The notes under the pieces: model-generated
What the model was told of the DNA's origin: nothing
The model's database searches: none
The model's input: the letters and a program-made list of their open reading frames with translations, nothing else
In this document: positions 18,995 to 28,339 of the stretch, one piece after another
Layout: the number at the start of each line of letters is the position of its first letter
Position numbering within the stretch: position 1 is the stretch's first letter
Position numbers and translations under genes: made by a program
Source of the DNA: Cyanobium sp. FGCU6
GTDB taxonomy: Bacteria; Cyanobacteriota; Cyanobacteriia; PCC-6307; Cyanobiaceae
DNA: 64,000 nucleotides
NCBI GenBank assembly: GCA_024958655.1
Contig: JANWUR010000011.1
Coordinates: forward strand, 60,697 to 124,696
Direction of reading: 5' to 3'

Positions 18995-19518
18995 GCGGGA
19001 GGCTTCAAGGATCCTGGCTGGCGGCACTGCTGCTGGGGCTGCTCGTCCTGCTGGTATCTCCAGCGCACGCTCAGGCCCAGATCCAGGCCAGTCCCATGGA
19101 GACCGGCACCGGGCTGGTGCGCAGCCTCGAGAGCCTCCGCGATCTCGACTATCAGAACTGGCAGGTGGTCGCCTATCGCGAGGGGCCGGCCCGCCCGGGC
19201 GCACCCATCACCCTGCGCATCGTCAGTTATCCCGGGCGGGTACGCCTCGACCATCCCACGTCCCTGGAGGTGCGGGCGGGGCGGCGTCAGTGGCGGCTGG
19301 AGGACATCACCCTGGCCAGCGCCAAGCTGTCCGGGGATAACAGGGCCGCCGCCGCTGAATTCGACCTCACCCCCCTTCTGGCCGATCTGCGCCTGAACCG
19401 GCCGCTCAGGTTGCAGCTCCCTGGAGTGTTCGTGGAGCTGCCTGTCCCCCCCTACGTGGTGGCGGAGTGGCGCAGCCTGGCGACGGCTGCGGTACCCCCG
19501 CTGCCCTACGAACCCTGA
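18991..19518 (+). CDS. DUF3122 exported protein
   Basis: An N-terminal signal peptide (LAALLLGLLVLLVSPAHAQA) precedes a domain with SLESLRDLDYQNWQVVAYRE, which I recognise as the DUF3122 family of cyanobacteria, function unknown. It probably acts in the periplasm or thylakoid lumen. The gene overlaps the GH116 gene by 4 bases and is followed by ribD after 9 bases. The length is 175 aa. Confidence 0.78.
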   Translation: MSGRLQGSWLAALLLGLLVLLVSPAHAQAQIQASPMETGTGLVRSLESLRDLDYQNWQVVAYREGPARPGAPITLRIVSYPGRVRLDHPTSLEVRAGRRQWRLEDITLASAKLSGDNRAAAAEFDLTPLLADLRLNRPLRLQLPGVFVELPVPPYVVAEWRSLATAAVPPLPYEP

Positions 19519-19527
19519 GTGCCCCCC

Positions 19528-20625
19528 ATGAGCTCCTCCTGGATGTCCTGGATGCGTCGAGCCCTCCAGCTCGCTGCCCTCGGGGAGGGCCGAACGAGCC
19601 CGAATCCGATGGTGGGCGCGGTGGTCCTTGATGCCGGCGGCACCCTGGTGGGGGAGGGCTTTCACGCCAGGGCCGGCGAACCCCACGCCGAAGTGGGTGC
19701 CCTCGGACAGGCAGGTGAGCGTGCGAGGGGCGGAACCCTGGTCGTGAGCCTTGAGCCGTGCTGCCATCACGGCCGGACGCCACCTTGCAGCGAGGCTGTG
19801 ATCGCCGCCGGTATCTCCCGGGTGGTGGTGGCCATGACCGATCCCGATCCGCGGGTGGCCGGCGCGGGCCTGGCGCGTCTGCGGGCAGCAGGACTGGAGG
19901 TGATTGAAGGAGTGGCCCGCGACGAGGCCCTGCTCCTCAATCGGGCCTTCGTGCACCGGGTGCACAACGGTCGGTCTCTGGGGATTCTCAAGTGGGCCAT
20001 GAGCCTCGATGGCCGGACGGCTCTGCCCAACGGCTCCAGCCAGTGGATCAGCGGACCGGCGGCGCGGACCTGGGTGCACCGGCTGCGAGCCCGCTGCGAT
20101 GCCGTGATCGTGGGAGGAGGCACGGTGCGCGCCGACGACCCCCTGCTCACCAGCCGTGGCATGCGTGTACCGGAACCCCTGCGGGTGGTGCTCAGCCGCC
20201 GACTCGTCTTGCCAACCGCTGCCCGACTTTGGGACACAGTCGCGGCACCCACCCTGGTGGCCCATGGTCCGGAGGCGCCGCTGGCAGCCCGTGCCCAGCT
20301 CGATGCCATGGGCGTGGAGAGGTTGGAACTGGCAGCCTGTGAGCCCGACAACCTGGCCTCGGCATTGGCAGGGCGGGGCTGCAACCTCGTGCTCTGGGAA
20401 TGTGGGGCCTCCCTGGCGGCTGCTGCGATCCGGCAGTGCTCCGTCCAGCAACTGGCGGCTGTGATCGCACCGAAGCTGCTCGGCGGCCATGTGGCGAGAA
20501 CAGCACTGGGAGACCTGGGCCTGGATCAGGTGGATCAGGCAGGACTGTGGCAGGAGCTGAGACTGGAGCGTCTGGATCGGGATCTGGTCTGGGAACTGCG
20601 AGCCCCCCATCGTGCTGAGGGCTGA
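19528..20625 (+). CDS. ribD: bifunctional pyrimidine deaminase / reductase RibD
   Basis: RibD deaminates and then reduces the pyrimidine intermediate of riboflavin synthesis. The deaminase domain shows GRTSPNPMVGAVV, zinc-binding HAE in EPHAEVGAL, and LEPCCHHGRTPPC. The reductase domain shows WAMSLDGRTAL, SGPAARTWVHRLRARCDAV, VGGGTVRADDPLLTSR and LLGGH. The ATG at 19528 was taken; a GTG lies 3 codons upstream. The length is 365 aa. Confidence 0.93.
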   Translation: MSSSWMSWMRRALQLAALGEGRTSPNPMVGAVVLDAGGTLVGEGFHARAGEPHAEVGALGQAGERARGGTLVVSLEPCCHHGRTPPCSEAVIAAGISRVVVAMTDPDPRVAGAGLARLRAAGLEVIEGVARDEALLLNRAFVHRVHNGRSLGILKWAMSLDGRTALPNGSSQWISGPAARTWVHRLRARCDAVIVGGGTVRADDPLLTSRGMRVPEPLRVVLSRRLVLPTAARLWDTVAAPTLVAHGPEAPLAARAQLDAMGVERLELAACEPDNLASALAGRGCNLVLWECGASLAAAAIRQCSVQQLAAVIAPKLLGGHVARTALGDLGLDQVDQAGLWQELRLERLDRDLVWELRAPHRAEG

Positions 20626-20630
20626 GATCT

Positions 20631-21833
20631 TCATAGGCTGCGCACCGCCGCCGCCAGGACATCAGTGTCGATGGAAAAGTCAGCAAACTGCAGTTGCGAA
20701 TAGGGGAGTGCCTCCCCTGCTGAGGCCAGTGGTTTGCCGTAACAGACATGGACATGGACTCCTAATGCTTCGGCGACTGCCGCGACATATCTATCTCCGT
20801 TGGCTGTGATTTCAAGATAGTGTTCCAGCCTTGTTGCCCATAAGAGATTAATGGCATGCGCTCCCTGCGCCGCCACGACAATCCGAGCTCGACTGAGTCG
20901 TCGTACCTGCTCTGCAAAGGAAATATCGCCAGGGATTACTATATCAAGATCGGGGTATATCTCGGAAATGGAGTTAGCCGCTTCGCGCCAATTCTGAAGC
21001 TGCCGATTGTCCCTTGGTGACCGGATCAGAAAAACGACCTCGGAGCCATTCTGCTCTGGCCGTACGGAGTCGTTTACACGGTTGACAAGTTCACGTAGCA
21101 GGTTTGGCTGGATGTAGCCTGAAGGGAGCATCCGCATGACTTCCACATGGCTCACTCTCAGTAATGATGGCGGTGCAGCGCAGTTGATCTTCAGCTTGAA
21201 TCCAGCTCGTCGAAGGATCTCCCTGCCAAAGCCTGCGCCGATCGTTAAGTTGGGAGCATTTTGTATAACCCTCTCAAAAGCGATCAAGGAAGGCGCGACT
21301 TCAACCAAGAAATGGGCGTAGTTGGTTTGGTTTCTTTGCAGTGCGATAAACGATTCCCTGATGCCCCTGATCCTGGGCCCTACCGCCAGGCGATCACCGC
21401 ACCCGCATGAAACCTCCCTTGCTGCTTGGCGGTTGTTGCTGAGAGTGATCAAGCCACTCCATGTATTGAGAAGCCAACCGCTTTCTATGGCATAGGAGCT
21501 GAGCAGGGCCTCAGTGCCATGAGAGCGTACAAGGGAGTTGAAGAGGGCCTGACCCTCAGACGCGCTGAAGTAGAAGGATGTTGAAGGATTGGATGGATCG
21601 TGCTGCCACCATCGCCCATTCTGCAGAAGCAAACTGTGACTTGCTGTGCAGTCGCTGGTTGGAATCCAGCCGTTCGTTTCCGCCCACTCAGCAAGCTTCC
21701 ACCGGAGATGGGTGGTACGCACCAAGACTTCAGCAGGCAGATGTGCCAGCCTCTGCCGCATCGTGGTGGAGATTCCCTTGAGCACAGGGATTGGAAGCTG
21801 GGGGGGGGGGGGGCGGACCCGCTGATGGGGCAC
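20631..21833 (-). CDS. GT61 (DUF563) glycosyltransferase with 5' G/C homopolymer
   Basis: The C-terminal half carries the GT61 pattern: VVFLIRSPRDNRQLQNW, VIPGDISFAEQVRRLSRARIVVAAQGAH and INLLWATRLEHYLEI. Such enzymes act in capsule or surface-glycan synthesis. The frame shown starts at a GTG (21833) and reads through 14 consecutive C bases (coding strand), giving a PPPP stretch. An ATG after the tract (21761, MRQRLAHLPAEV) is an alternative start. Base composition is more AT-rich than the neighbouring ribD. Tract length would decide the N-terminus. Confidence 0.75.
   Translation of the reverse strand: MPHQRVRPPPPQLPIPVLKGISTTMRQRLAHLPAEVLVRTTHLRWKLAEWAETNGWIPTSDCTASHSLLLQNGRWWQHDPSNPSTSFYFSASEGQALFNSLVRSHGTEALLSSYAIESGWLLNTWSGLITLSNNRQAAREVSCGCGDRLAVGPRIRGIRESFIALQRNQTNYAHFLVEVAPSLIAFERVIQNAPNLTIGAGFGREILRRAGFKLKINCAAPPSLLRVSHVEVMRMLPSGYIQPNLLRELVNRVNDSVRPEQNGSEVVFLIRSPRDNRQLQNWREAANSISEIYPDLDIVIPGDISFAEQVRRLSRARIVVAAQGAHAINLLWATRLEHYLEITANGDRYVAAVAEALGVHVHVCYGKPLASAGEALPYSQLQFADFSIDTDVLAAAVRSL
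21800..21813. repeat. 14-bp poly-G tract at the 5' end of the GT61 gene
   Basis: Fourteen consecutive G residues on the plus strand lie 6-11 codons inside the longest GT61 reading frame. Long homopolymers slip in replication. An upstream ATG (21949) on the same strand is out of frame with the GT61 body and would be joined to it by one added base or two lost bases. Sequencing error in the tract length is possible. Confidence 0.85.
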
Positions 21834-22065
21834 TTGGGGGTGAAACCTGAAGGAAAGAACCCTGCTGAATCCCCTTCAGCTTCCCATGGCCTCCAGGGCG
21901 TGTAGCGTCGGCTTCCCAGCCGAATGGTGGTCAGGCTCCCGGAGGACATCGGTTCAGCCAGATCCCCTGGCGACCGGTTCAGGAATGGTCAGGGAGGCGA
22001 TCGCCCATCGACGATCCTTGCCGTCCGTTGCCAGTGATCACGCTGCGCCTGCGGCGATGGACCAC

Positions 22066-22320
22066 TCAGCCCGGGATGAAGTGGCGCAGGCGACGCGCCT
22101 CTACGGCTGCCCGTTCCTGAAGCTCGGCGTCGCTGAGGCCCTCCTCCGATCGCAGCTGGGCGGCGATCACATCGCCCTCCTCAAGGTTGAACCCTTCAGT
22201 GCGGGCCAGAGCAAGGAAAGCTTCAAAATCTAGAGGATTGTCTGCGTCGTGGAGCAACCGGTCAAGATCGGGACGTCGCCTGGCCAGCGCCAGAAACGCG
22301 TCGAGTTGTTCCAGGCTCAT
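22066..22320 (-). CDS. Nif11-like small protein, 84 aa
   Basis: The N-terminus MSLEQLDAFLALARRRPDL, followed by ALARTEGFNLEEGDVIAAQL, is the Nif11 domain, best known as the leader of some RiPP precursors and as a small protein in nitrogen-fixation loci. There is no cysteine-rich core and no double-glycine cleavage site, so it is not an obvious lanthipeptide precursor. The ATG at 22320 matches the domain start. No modification enzyme is next to it. The role is unknown. Confidence 0.7.
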   Translation of the reverse strand: MSLEQLDAFLALARRRPDLDRLLHDADNPLDFEAFLALARTEGFNLEEGDVIAAQLRSEEGLSDAELQERAAVEARRLRHFIPG

Positions 22321-22396
22321 GCGGATCAGGGCATCTTCAAGGAGGCTAATGGCACTGGCCTCCAAACGGCCCATTGACCCGCAGGGCATGCCGGGG

Positions 22397-22585
22397 TTAC
22401 CTAAGACCTCCCTTCCAGGTGAAGGAGGAGGAGCGCCGGCCTCGTCGGCCCTCTCGGTCGACACCATCTTCCCAAGTGCGGAGGAGCAGCTCGGTCAGCC
22501 TCTCCCATCCGGCTCGGTCACCTTCGGGAGCTTCCATCGTCGGCTCGTAGATGTCACCTACCAGAGGGCTGGGCGTGCTGCTCAC
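22397..22585 (-). CDS. possible small protein, 62 aa
   Basis: This short frame (MSSTPSPLVGDIYEPTMEA...) sits upstream of the Nif11-like gene on the same strand. It has a plausible helical segment (WERLTELLLRTWEDGVDRE) but no recognised family. The rest of the stretch between 22321 and 22848 shows no other convincing gene. Confidence 0.3.
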   Translation of the reverse strand: MSSTPSPLVGDIYEPTMEAPEGDRAGWERLTELLLRTWEDGVDREGRRGRRSSSFTWKGGLR

Positions 22586-22848
22586 TGCAGGGTCGTGGGA
22601 CCAGGCGTCTCCCGGCGGAGGGTAGGGGACATGGCATCATTGCTCACAATGATTCTTTGGTGGCATGCTTAGTGCATGGATTTAATTTGCGTGTGAGCGA
22701 CCAATCTTTCTCCATCGTCTGAGAAGGATGTACGGGTACTCTTTGACGCGCATGATAAGGATGGAGGGATCACAAGGCTGGAGCCATCGTTGAGAATCTG
22801 AAGAGACATTTAGAGGCTTTGCCTGACAACATTGATGCTCGAATGATG

Positions 22849-23523
22849 TTAGCTCCGCTGATCACTGTCATCACGCTCAATCGGCTTTTTCATCAGTGTA
22901 AGGAGCCACCCGTCGCACCATGCCTGGGCAACCATTTCAAACCTCCCGGTGAAGCCATAATCTTCTGCGTAAGGGCGATTGTTGTTGGTGCAGAAGTAGA
23001 AGGGAAAAGTGTCTTCAGTGATAATGTTGACATGCGTGGGATCCTGGAAGGAATATTTTGAGGGATAGGCAGGTGTTCGTGAGAAGAAATAGCCGCCTTG
23101 GGCCAGCACCCGGTAAACCTCGTTCATCAGTTGGATGAATGGGAGCCTGGTTGAGCCGGCCTGGCATGCAACCCTTGGCACATGCTCGATGAAGTCAAAA
23201 GCTGTGACTGCCCCGAAATTCAGTTCTGGGAAAGGAATCGCCTGATTGAAAAGATCTGCTGACACCACATCCTGATTCCCGGGTGAGGGGCGAATGTCAA
23301 CGCCTCTGGCCGCCGCTGCGCCGAATGGATTTCGGGGGAAGCTTCCACATCCAAGGTCGAGCGATTGATCCGGATTCAGGCTGCTGGGTGCATGAGCTGC
23401 AAGGAAGGCTTCCACAGACCCGACGGAAGGAGCGCCCAGGGGTAACCCCAGCAAAGCCATCGCCTGCTTGAGTGCCTGCATCGCAGCGCCCACTCTCGAA
23501 AAAGGCATTGAAGGCGACGGCAT
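22849..23523 (-). CDS. SAM-dependent methyltransferase
   Basis: A class I methyltransferase fold is indicated by SLDLGCGSFPRNPFG (motif I), GVDIRPSPGNQDVVSADL (motif II region), FGAVTAFDFIEHVPR and LMNEVYRVLAQGGYFFSRTPAYP. The acceptor is unknown; its place next to a GT61 gene suggests surface-glycan or small-molecule modification. The start is uncertain: 23523 gives 224 aa, and an ATG at 23604 gives 251 aa. Codon use is more AT-rich than in core genes. Confidence 0.78.
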   Translation of the reverse strand: MPSPSMPFSRVGAAMQALKQAMALLGLPLGAPSVGSVEAFLAAHAPSSLNPDQSLDLGCGSFPRNPFGAAAARGVDIRPSPGNQDVVSADLFNQAIPFPELNFGAVTAFDFIEHVPRVACQAGSTRLPFIQLMNEVYRVLAQGGYFFSRTPAYPSKYSFQDPTHVNIITEDTFPFYFCTNNNRPYAEDYGFTGRFEMVAQAWCDGWLLTLMKKPIERDDSDQRS

Positions 23524-23738
23524 CACTGAGATGAGTAGGGTGCGGTGAACGTGGAGGTGATGAGATGGGTAAAATGGTAGGCATTCACCACCGATGCAAC
23601 TCACCTTCGCTTGACAACCCTAGCAGCGAGAAGTGGCGGCAACTCCTGGACGATTTCACCATCGAAAGGGCCTGCAGCTCTGATGAAGGCAACATCGGGT
23701 GGGAAGCTGACCCCCACTCCCACTTTCAGCATGCACCT

Positions 23739-24425
23739 TCAGCACGATGAACCCCCGTGCGGAGGTCTCACCTCCAGCTTCACTGCCTCCCACCCGGCCG
23801 GATCCCAGGGCGCCATCAGCGGCTCTAGGGCCCTGAGCCCCGGCCCGTCGGCAGGGGCCAGCCAGGCCTCCTCAAGCCCATCGGGCACCACCACCGGCAT
23901 TCGGTCATGAACCCGCACCAGCAGGTCGTTGGGCGCGGTCGTGAGCACGCAGCAGGTCTCCAGCTCCCCTCCATCCGGACCCACCCACCGGTCCCAGAGC
24001 CCGCCGAGCCAGAACGGCGCCCGATCGTGGCGGCGGAAGAGCCAGGGATGCTTCGCTACCAGGCCCGTGGTCGGATCGGTGCGTTTCTGCCATTCGAAGA
24101 AGCCGTCGGCGGGAATCAGGGCCCGGCGATGCCGCCAGGGGCCTCGGAAGCTGGCCTTCTCGCCCACGGTTTCGCTGCGGGCATTGATCGGCCGCCGGGA
24201 GGGTTTCTGGGCCCCGAGGGGATCCCGGCTCCATTCCGGCAGCAGGCCCCAGAGGGCCAGAGCCACCCCAAGCTCGCCATGGTCCTGGCGCTGCACCAGC
24301 ACCGGCTCCCCTGGCCGCACCTGGGGCCTCGGGGCGTAGTGCTCTGCCAGTCCGGGTGGCAGGGGCCCACGCAGACGGGGCAGCAGGCGGTCGACGGCTG
24401 TAGTGAGGGAGAAGCGGCCGCACAT
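23739..24425 (-). CDS. SRAP family protein (abasic-site DNA-protein crosslinker, YedK/HMCES-like)
   Basis: SRAP proteins protect abasic sites in single-stranded DNA by forming a covalent link through the cysteine exposed after removal of Met1. Cys2 is present (MCGRFSLTT), followed by PINARSETVGEKASFR, ALIPADGFFEWQK, CVLTTAPNDLL and HDRMPVVVPDG. The length of 228 aa is normal. It is transcribed away from ftsH; 116 bases separate the two starts. Confidence 0.92.
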   Translation of the reverse strand: MCGRFSLTTAVDRLLPRLRGPLPPGLAEHYAPRPQVRPGEPVLVQRQDHGELGVALALWGLLPEWSRDPLGAQKPSRRPINARSETVGEKASFRGPWRHRRALIPADGFFEWQKRTDPTTGLVAKHPWLFRRHDRAPFWLGGLWDRWVGPDGGELETCCVLTTAPNDLLVRVHDRMPVVVPDGLEEAWLAPADGPGLRALEPLMAPWDPAGWEAVKLEVRPPHGGSSC

Positions 24426-24541
24426 CGCAGGGGAGAGGCTTTGGTGCCGGGCTCGGGGGAGCGTTCGGTTCTCCCACCCCAGCCCGGATCCGCCGAAGGA
24501 CAGGTGTGCCTAGTTTGGACCGGAACGACGCTGCCCGCCGC

Positions 24542-26422
24542 ATGGCCATCCGCCAGGACGACAATCGCCCAACCCGGCGCTTCGGTCTGATCAATCTGCT
24601 CCTGATCGGCTTTGGCGTGCTGCTGCTGTTCAGCAACTTCCTGCCGAATCCGGCCAACCAGGTCCCCCGCGTTCCCTACTCGCTGTTCATCAACCAGGTG
24701 GACGACGGCAACGTCAAACGGGTTTACATCACCTCCGATCAGATCCGCTACGAACTGAACAAGCCGCCGGCGGAGGGGGCGCCCACCGTTCTTGCCACCA
24801 CCCCGATCTTTGACATGGAGCTGCCCCAGCGTCTGGAGCAGCATGGTGTTGAGTTTGCGGCTGCTCCGCCCCGTCGGCCCAACCTGATCAGCACGGTGCT
24901 GAGCTGGGTGGTGCCGCCGTTGATCTTCATCCTGGTGCTCCAGTTCTTCGCCCGCCGCAGTGGCATGGGCGGAGCCCAGGGGGCCTTGAGTTTCACCAAG
25001 AGTAAGGCCAAGGTGTACGTGCCGGATGAGGAATCGCGGGTCACCTTCGCTGATGTCGCCGGCGTCGATGAAGCCAAGACTGAGCTCACCGAGATCGTCG
25101 ATTTCCTCAAGACCCCCGAGCGTTACGCCGCCATCGGCGCGCGCATTCCCAAGGGTGTGCTGCTGGTCGGCCCTCCCGGCACCGGCAAGACCCTGCTCTC
25201 CAAGGCCGTGGCCGGCGAGGCGGGCGTGCCCTTCTTCATCATCTCCGGCTCGGAGTTCGTGGAACTGTTCGTGGGGGCCGGCGCCGCCAGGGTGCGCGAT
25301 CTTTTCGAGGAAGCCAAGAAGAAGGCCCCCTGCATCATCTTCATCGACGAGCTCGATGCCATCGGCAAGAGCCGCTCCGGCTCGATGGGGGTGGTCGGCG
25401 GCAACGACGAGCGCGAGCAGACCCTCAACCAGCTGCTCACCGAGATGGACGGCTTCACCGCCCAGGACAAGCCGGTGATCGTGCTGGCGGCCACCAACCA
25501 GCCCGAAACCCTTGATGCCGCCCTGCTCCGCCCCGGCCGCTTCGACCGTCAGGTTCTGGTGGACCGCCCCGACCTCTCGGGCCGCAAGAAGATCCTCGAC
25601 ATCTACGCCAGGAAGGTGAAGCTGGCCGATGGCGTCGATCTCGACAAGATCGCCCAGGCCACCAGCGGCTTCGCCGGGGCCGACCTGGCCAACCTGGTGA
25701 ACGAGGCTGCCCTGCTGGCCGCCCGTGCCTATCGCACCACCGTGGAGCAGGGGGATCTCAACGAAGCGATCGAGCGGGTGGTGGCAGGCCTGGAGAAGAA
25801 GAGCCGCGTGCTCCAGCCCGACGAGAAGAAGGTGGTGGCCTATCACGAGGTGGGCCATGCGATCGTGGGTCACCTGATGCCCGGCGGCAGCAAGGTGGCC
25901 AAGATCTCGATCGTGCCCCGGGGCATAGCTGCCCTCGGCTACACCCTGCAGCTGCCCACCGAGGAGCGCTTCCTCAATTCCAAGGAAGACCTGGAAGGTC
26001 AGATCGCCACCCTGCTGGGGGGCCGCAGCGCCGAGGAGATCGTCTTCGGGGAGGTGACCACCGGCGCCGCCAACGACTTGCAGCGCGCCACCGACATCGC
26101 CGAGCAGATGGTGGGCACCTACGGCATGAGCGACACCCTGGGCCCCCTGGCCTACGACAAGCAGGGCGGCAGCCGTTTCCTTGGCGGTGGCAACAACCCT
26201 CGCCGTTCCGTGAGCGATGCCACCGCCCAGGCGATCGACAGGGAGGTGCGTGGCCTGGTGGATCGGGCCCATGAGCGGGCCCTCAGCATCCTTCACCACA
26301 ACCGTGAACTGCTGGAGTCAATCTCCCAGACGATCCTCGACAAGGAGGTCATCGAGGGCGATGAGCTCAAGGATCTCCTCGCCGCCAGCAGCATGCCCCA
26401 GGAAGCGGTGGCGGTGATCTGA
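24542..26422 (+). CDS. ftsH: ATP-dependent zinc metalloprotease FtsH
   Basis: FtsH is a hexameric AAA+ protease in the thylakoid or plasma membrane; in cyanobacteria it degrades damaged membrane proteins, including photosystem II D1. Two membrane segments are visible ([17 protein letters not shown] and [18 protein letters not shown]). The AAA module has [19 protein letters not shown] and [12 protein letters not shown], and the zinc site is [12 protein letters not shown]. The length of 626 aa is normal. The ATG at 24542 is preferred over an upstream in-frame start at 24506. Confidence 0.95.
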   Translation: MAIRQDDNRPTRRFGLINLLLIGFGVLLLFSNFLPNPANQVPRVPYSLFINQVDDGNVKRVYITSDQIRYELNKPPAEGAPTVLATTPIFDMELPQRLEQHGVEFAAAPPRRPNLISTVLSWVVPPLIFILVLQFFARRSGMGGAQGALSFTKSKAKVYVPDEESRVTFADVAGVDEAKTELTEIVDFLKTPERYAAIGARIPKGVLLVGPPGTGKTLLSKAVAGEAGVPFFIISGSEFVELFVGAGAARVRDLFEEAKKKAPCIIFIDELDAIGKSRSGSMGVVGGNDEREQTLNQLLTEMDGFTAQDKPVIVLAATNQPETLDAALLRPGRFDRQVLVDRPDLSGRKKILDIYARKVKLADGVDLDKIAQATSGFAGADLANLVNEAALLAARAYRTTVEQGDLNEAIERVVAGLEKKSRVLQPDEKKVVAYHEVGHAIVGHLMPGGSKVAKISIVPRGIAALGYTLQLPTEERFLNSKEDLEGQIATLLGGRSAEEIVFGEVTTGAANDLQRATDIAEQMVGTYGMSDTLGPLAYDKQGGSRFLGGGNNPRRSVSDATAQAIDREVRGLVDRAHERALSILHHNRELLESISQTILDKEVIEGDELKDLLAASSMPQEAVAVI

Positions 26423-26543
26423 GCGGAGCGAGAGGGGACGGGGGCTGGGCCCCTCAGCCTTCACGCCCAGCCATGAAGGAAGGTCCTCCTCCCCTTGACG
26501 GCGAGGCCCACGATCCCGCATAAGGGTTCTTTGAAGTGGCTCC

Positions 26544-27506
26544 ATGGCGACGCCCTCCGCCACCTCCTCCCTCGGCGGCCTCGCGGGCAGGGACCTGCTC
26601 TCCTCCGCCGACCTTTCCGGTGTCGAGACGGCCGACCTGCTCCAGCTCGCCGGCGATCTCAAGGCCTGCAGGCGGCGCATCGATCTCGCGGGCCGGATGC
26701 TCGGCCTGATCTTCCGCAAGGCCTCCACCCGCACCCGCGTCAGCTTCTCGGTGGCGATGGCGCGCCTCGGCGGTCAGACGATCGACCTGTTGCCCACCGT
26801 CACCCAGGTGGACCGGGGCGAACCGATCGCCGACACTGCCAGGGTGCTCAGCCGCTACTGCGACGCCCTGGCGATCCGCACCTTCGCCCAGGAGGAACTC
26901 GCCGACTACGCCCACTGGGCGTCCATCCCTGTGGTCAATGCCCTCACCGACCATGAGCATCCCTGTCAGGCCCTGGCCGATTACCTCACTCTGATGGAAG
27001 CTTTCGGCAGCCATCCGGCTGATCTGGCGGGGCTCACCCTCGCTTATGTGGGCGACGGCAACAACGTGGCCCATTCCCTGCTCCTGTGCGGAGCTCTGCT
27101 GGGAGTGAATGTGCGGGTGGGCTGCCCGCAGGGTTTCACCCCCGAGCTGGCTGTGGTCGACCAGGCCCGGAGCCTGGCTGCTGGTCGCAGTTCCGTGGAG
27201 GTGGTGCACGATCCGGTGGCTGCTGTGCGTGGTGCCCACGCTCTTTACACAGATGTCTGGGCCTCGATGGGGCAGGAGCAGGAGCAGGCGGAGCGCGCTG
27301 TGGCCTTCAGCGGCTGGTGCCTCGATGAATCCCTGCTCTCGGAAGCGGATGGCCGGGCGATCGTCCTGCACTGTCTCCCGGCCCACCGCGGCGAGGAGAT
27401 CAGTGCCGGTGTGATTGAGGGGGCCTCGAGCCGGGTGTTCGATCAGGCGGAGAACCGGCTGCATGTCCAGCAGGCCCTGCTGGCCGCCCTGTTGGGGGGA
27501 GCCTGA
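26544..27506 (+). CDS. argF: ornithine carbamoyltransferase
   Basis: The enzyme makes citrulline from ornithine and carbamoyl phosphate in arginine synthesis. Carbamoyl-phosphate-binding motifs KASTRTRVSFS and HPCQALADYL are present, as are YVGDGNNVAHSLL and the ornithine-site HCLPAHRGEE. The length of 320 aa is typical. lexA follows after 73 bases. Confidence 0.95.
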   Translation: MATPSATSSLGGLAGRDLLSSADLSGVETADLLQLAGDLKACRRRIDLAGRMLGLIFRKASTRTRVSFSVAMARLGGQTIDLLPTVTQVDRGEPIADTARVLSRYCDALAIRTFAQEELADYAHWASIPVVNALTDHEHPCQALADYLTLMEAFGSHPADLAGLTLAYVGDGNNVAHSLLLCGALLGVNVRVGCPQGFTPELAVVDQARSLAAGRSSVEVVHDPVAAVRGAHALYTDVWASMGQEQEQAERAVAFSGWCLDESLLSEADGRAIVLHCLPAHRGEEISAGVIEGASSRVFDQAENRLHVQQALLAALLGGA

Positions 27507-27550
27507 ACCGACGGTTGGAGCGGGATTGCTGGACAACCTCCCCCTTGGGA

Positions 27551-27564
27551 GGTACACCTGTATC
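27551..27564 (+). promoter_or_regulatory. candidate LexA (SOS) box upstream of lexA
   Basis: The 14 bases GGTACACCTGTATC match the published cyanobacterial LexA box (RGTAC-N3-DGTWCB) at all but one position, and lie 16 bases before the lexA ATG. This suggests LexA autoregulation. The match is made by eye. Confidence 0.55.
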
Positions 27565-27579
27565 AGACCGTCCTTGCCC

Positions 27580-28197
27580 ATGTCCGCACCCAAGCAGGAG
27601 CTCACCCCCGCCCAGCAGGAGCTCTACGACTGGCTCGATGACTACATCGGCAGCCACCGCCACAGTCCCTCGATCCGCCAGATGATGGAGGCCATGGGGC
27701 TGCGCTCCCCGGCCCCGATCCAGAGCCGCTTGCGCCACCTGCAGCAGAAGGGCTGGATCACCTGGCAGGAAGGGCAGGCCAGAACCCTGCAGCTTCTCGG
27801 TGCAGGCAGGCTCAGGGGGATCCCGGTGCTGGGGGCGGTGGCCGCCGGTGGGCTGGTGGACACCTTCGATGACGTGCAGGAGCGCCTCGACCTCTCGACC
27901 GTGCTCGAGAGCCGCGACCTGTTCGCCCTCACGGTCAACGGTGATTCGATGGTGGAGGCCCACATCGCCGACGGCGACGTGGTGCTCATGGAGCCCGTGC
28001 ACGATCCGGCCCACCTTCGCCCGGGAGCGATCGTCAGCGCCCTGGTGCCCGGCAGCGGCACCACCTTGAAGCACTGGTTCCGCGAGGGCAGCCTGGTGCG
28101 CCTTGAAGCGGCCAATACCGCCTATGAGCCGATCGTGCTGCCAGCTGAGCAGGTGAGCGTGCAGGGCCGGTTGGTGGCGGTCTGGCGGCAGATCTGA
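27580..28197 (+). CDS. lexA: LexA repressor
   Basis: The N-terminal winged helix (ELYDWLDDYIGSHRHSPSIR, LRSPAPIQSRLRHLQQKGWI) precedes a peptidase S24 domain. The Ala-Gly autocleavage site is in LGAVAAGGLVDT. The catalytic Ser is in VNGDSMVEAHI and the Lys in GTTLKHWF, so it should be self-cleavable. In cyanobacteria LexA often controls carbon or redox genes as well as DNA repair. The ATG at 27580 gives 205 aa. A candidate operator lies just upstream. Confidence 0.93.
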   Translation: MSAPKQELTPAQQELYDWLDDYIGSHRHSPSIRQMMEAMGLRSPAPIQSRLRHLQQKGWITWQEGQARTLQLLGAGRLRGIPVLGAVAAGGLVDTFDDVQERLDLSTVLESRDLFALTVNGDSMVEAHIADGDVVLMEPVHDPAHLRPGAIVSALVPGSGTTLKHWFREGSLVRLEAANTAYEPIVLPAEQVSVQGRLVAVWRQI

Positions 28198-28228
28198 GGC
28201 CGAGGGTGCCTTGGTGCCGGTGACGTGG

Positions 28229-28258
28229 TTGGAGCGGGGGCCCCTCGGCATGTATGCT
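28229..28258 (+). promoter_or_regulatory. possible promoter of tRNA-Ala
   Basis: TTGGAG (28229-28234) and TATGCT (28253-28258) are separated by 18 bases and lie about 80 bases upstream of the tRNA. Matches to sigma-70 consensus are partial. Confidence 0.35.
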
Positions 28259-28339
28259 CTCTCCATCGACGGATGGGGCCCGCGGCTCCATGATCAGATC
28301 CCGAAAACCTCCAGAGTTTTTGGCCGACGATGCCACTTA

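Noticed and set aside
16526..19204. 892-codon open frame antisense to the GH116 gene
   Set aside because: High GC content creates long antisense frames. It has no recognisable domain, while the plus strand encodes a clear GH116 enzyme.
24116..26299. 727-codon open frame antisense to ftsH
   Set aside because: A shadow of ftsH with low-complexity His/Gly/Gln-rich sequence and no domain.
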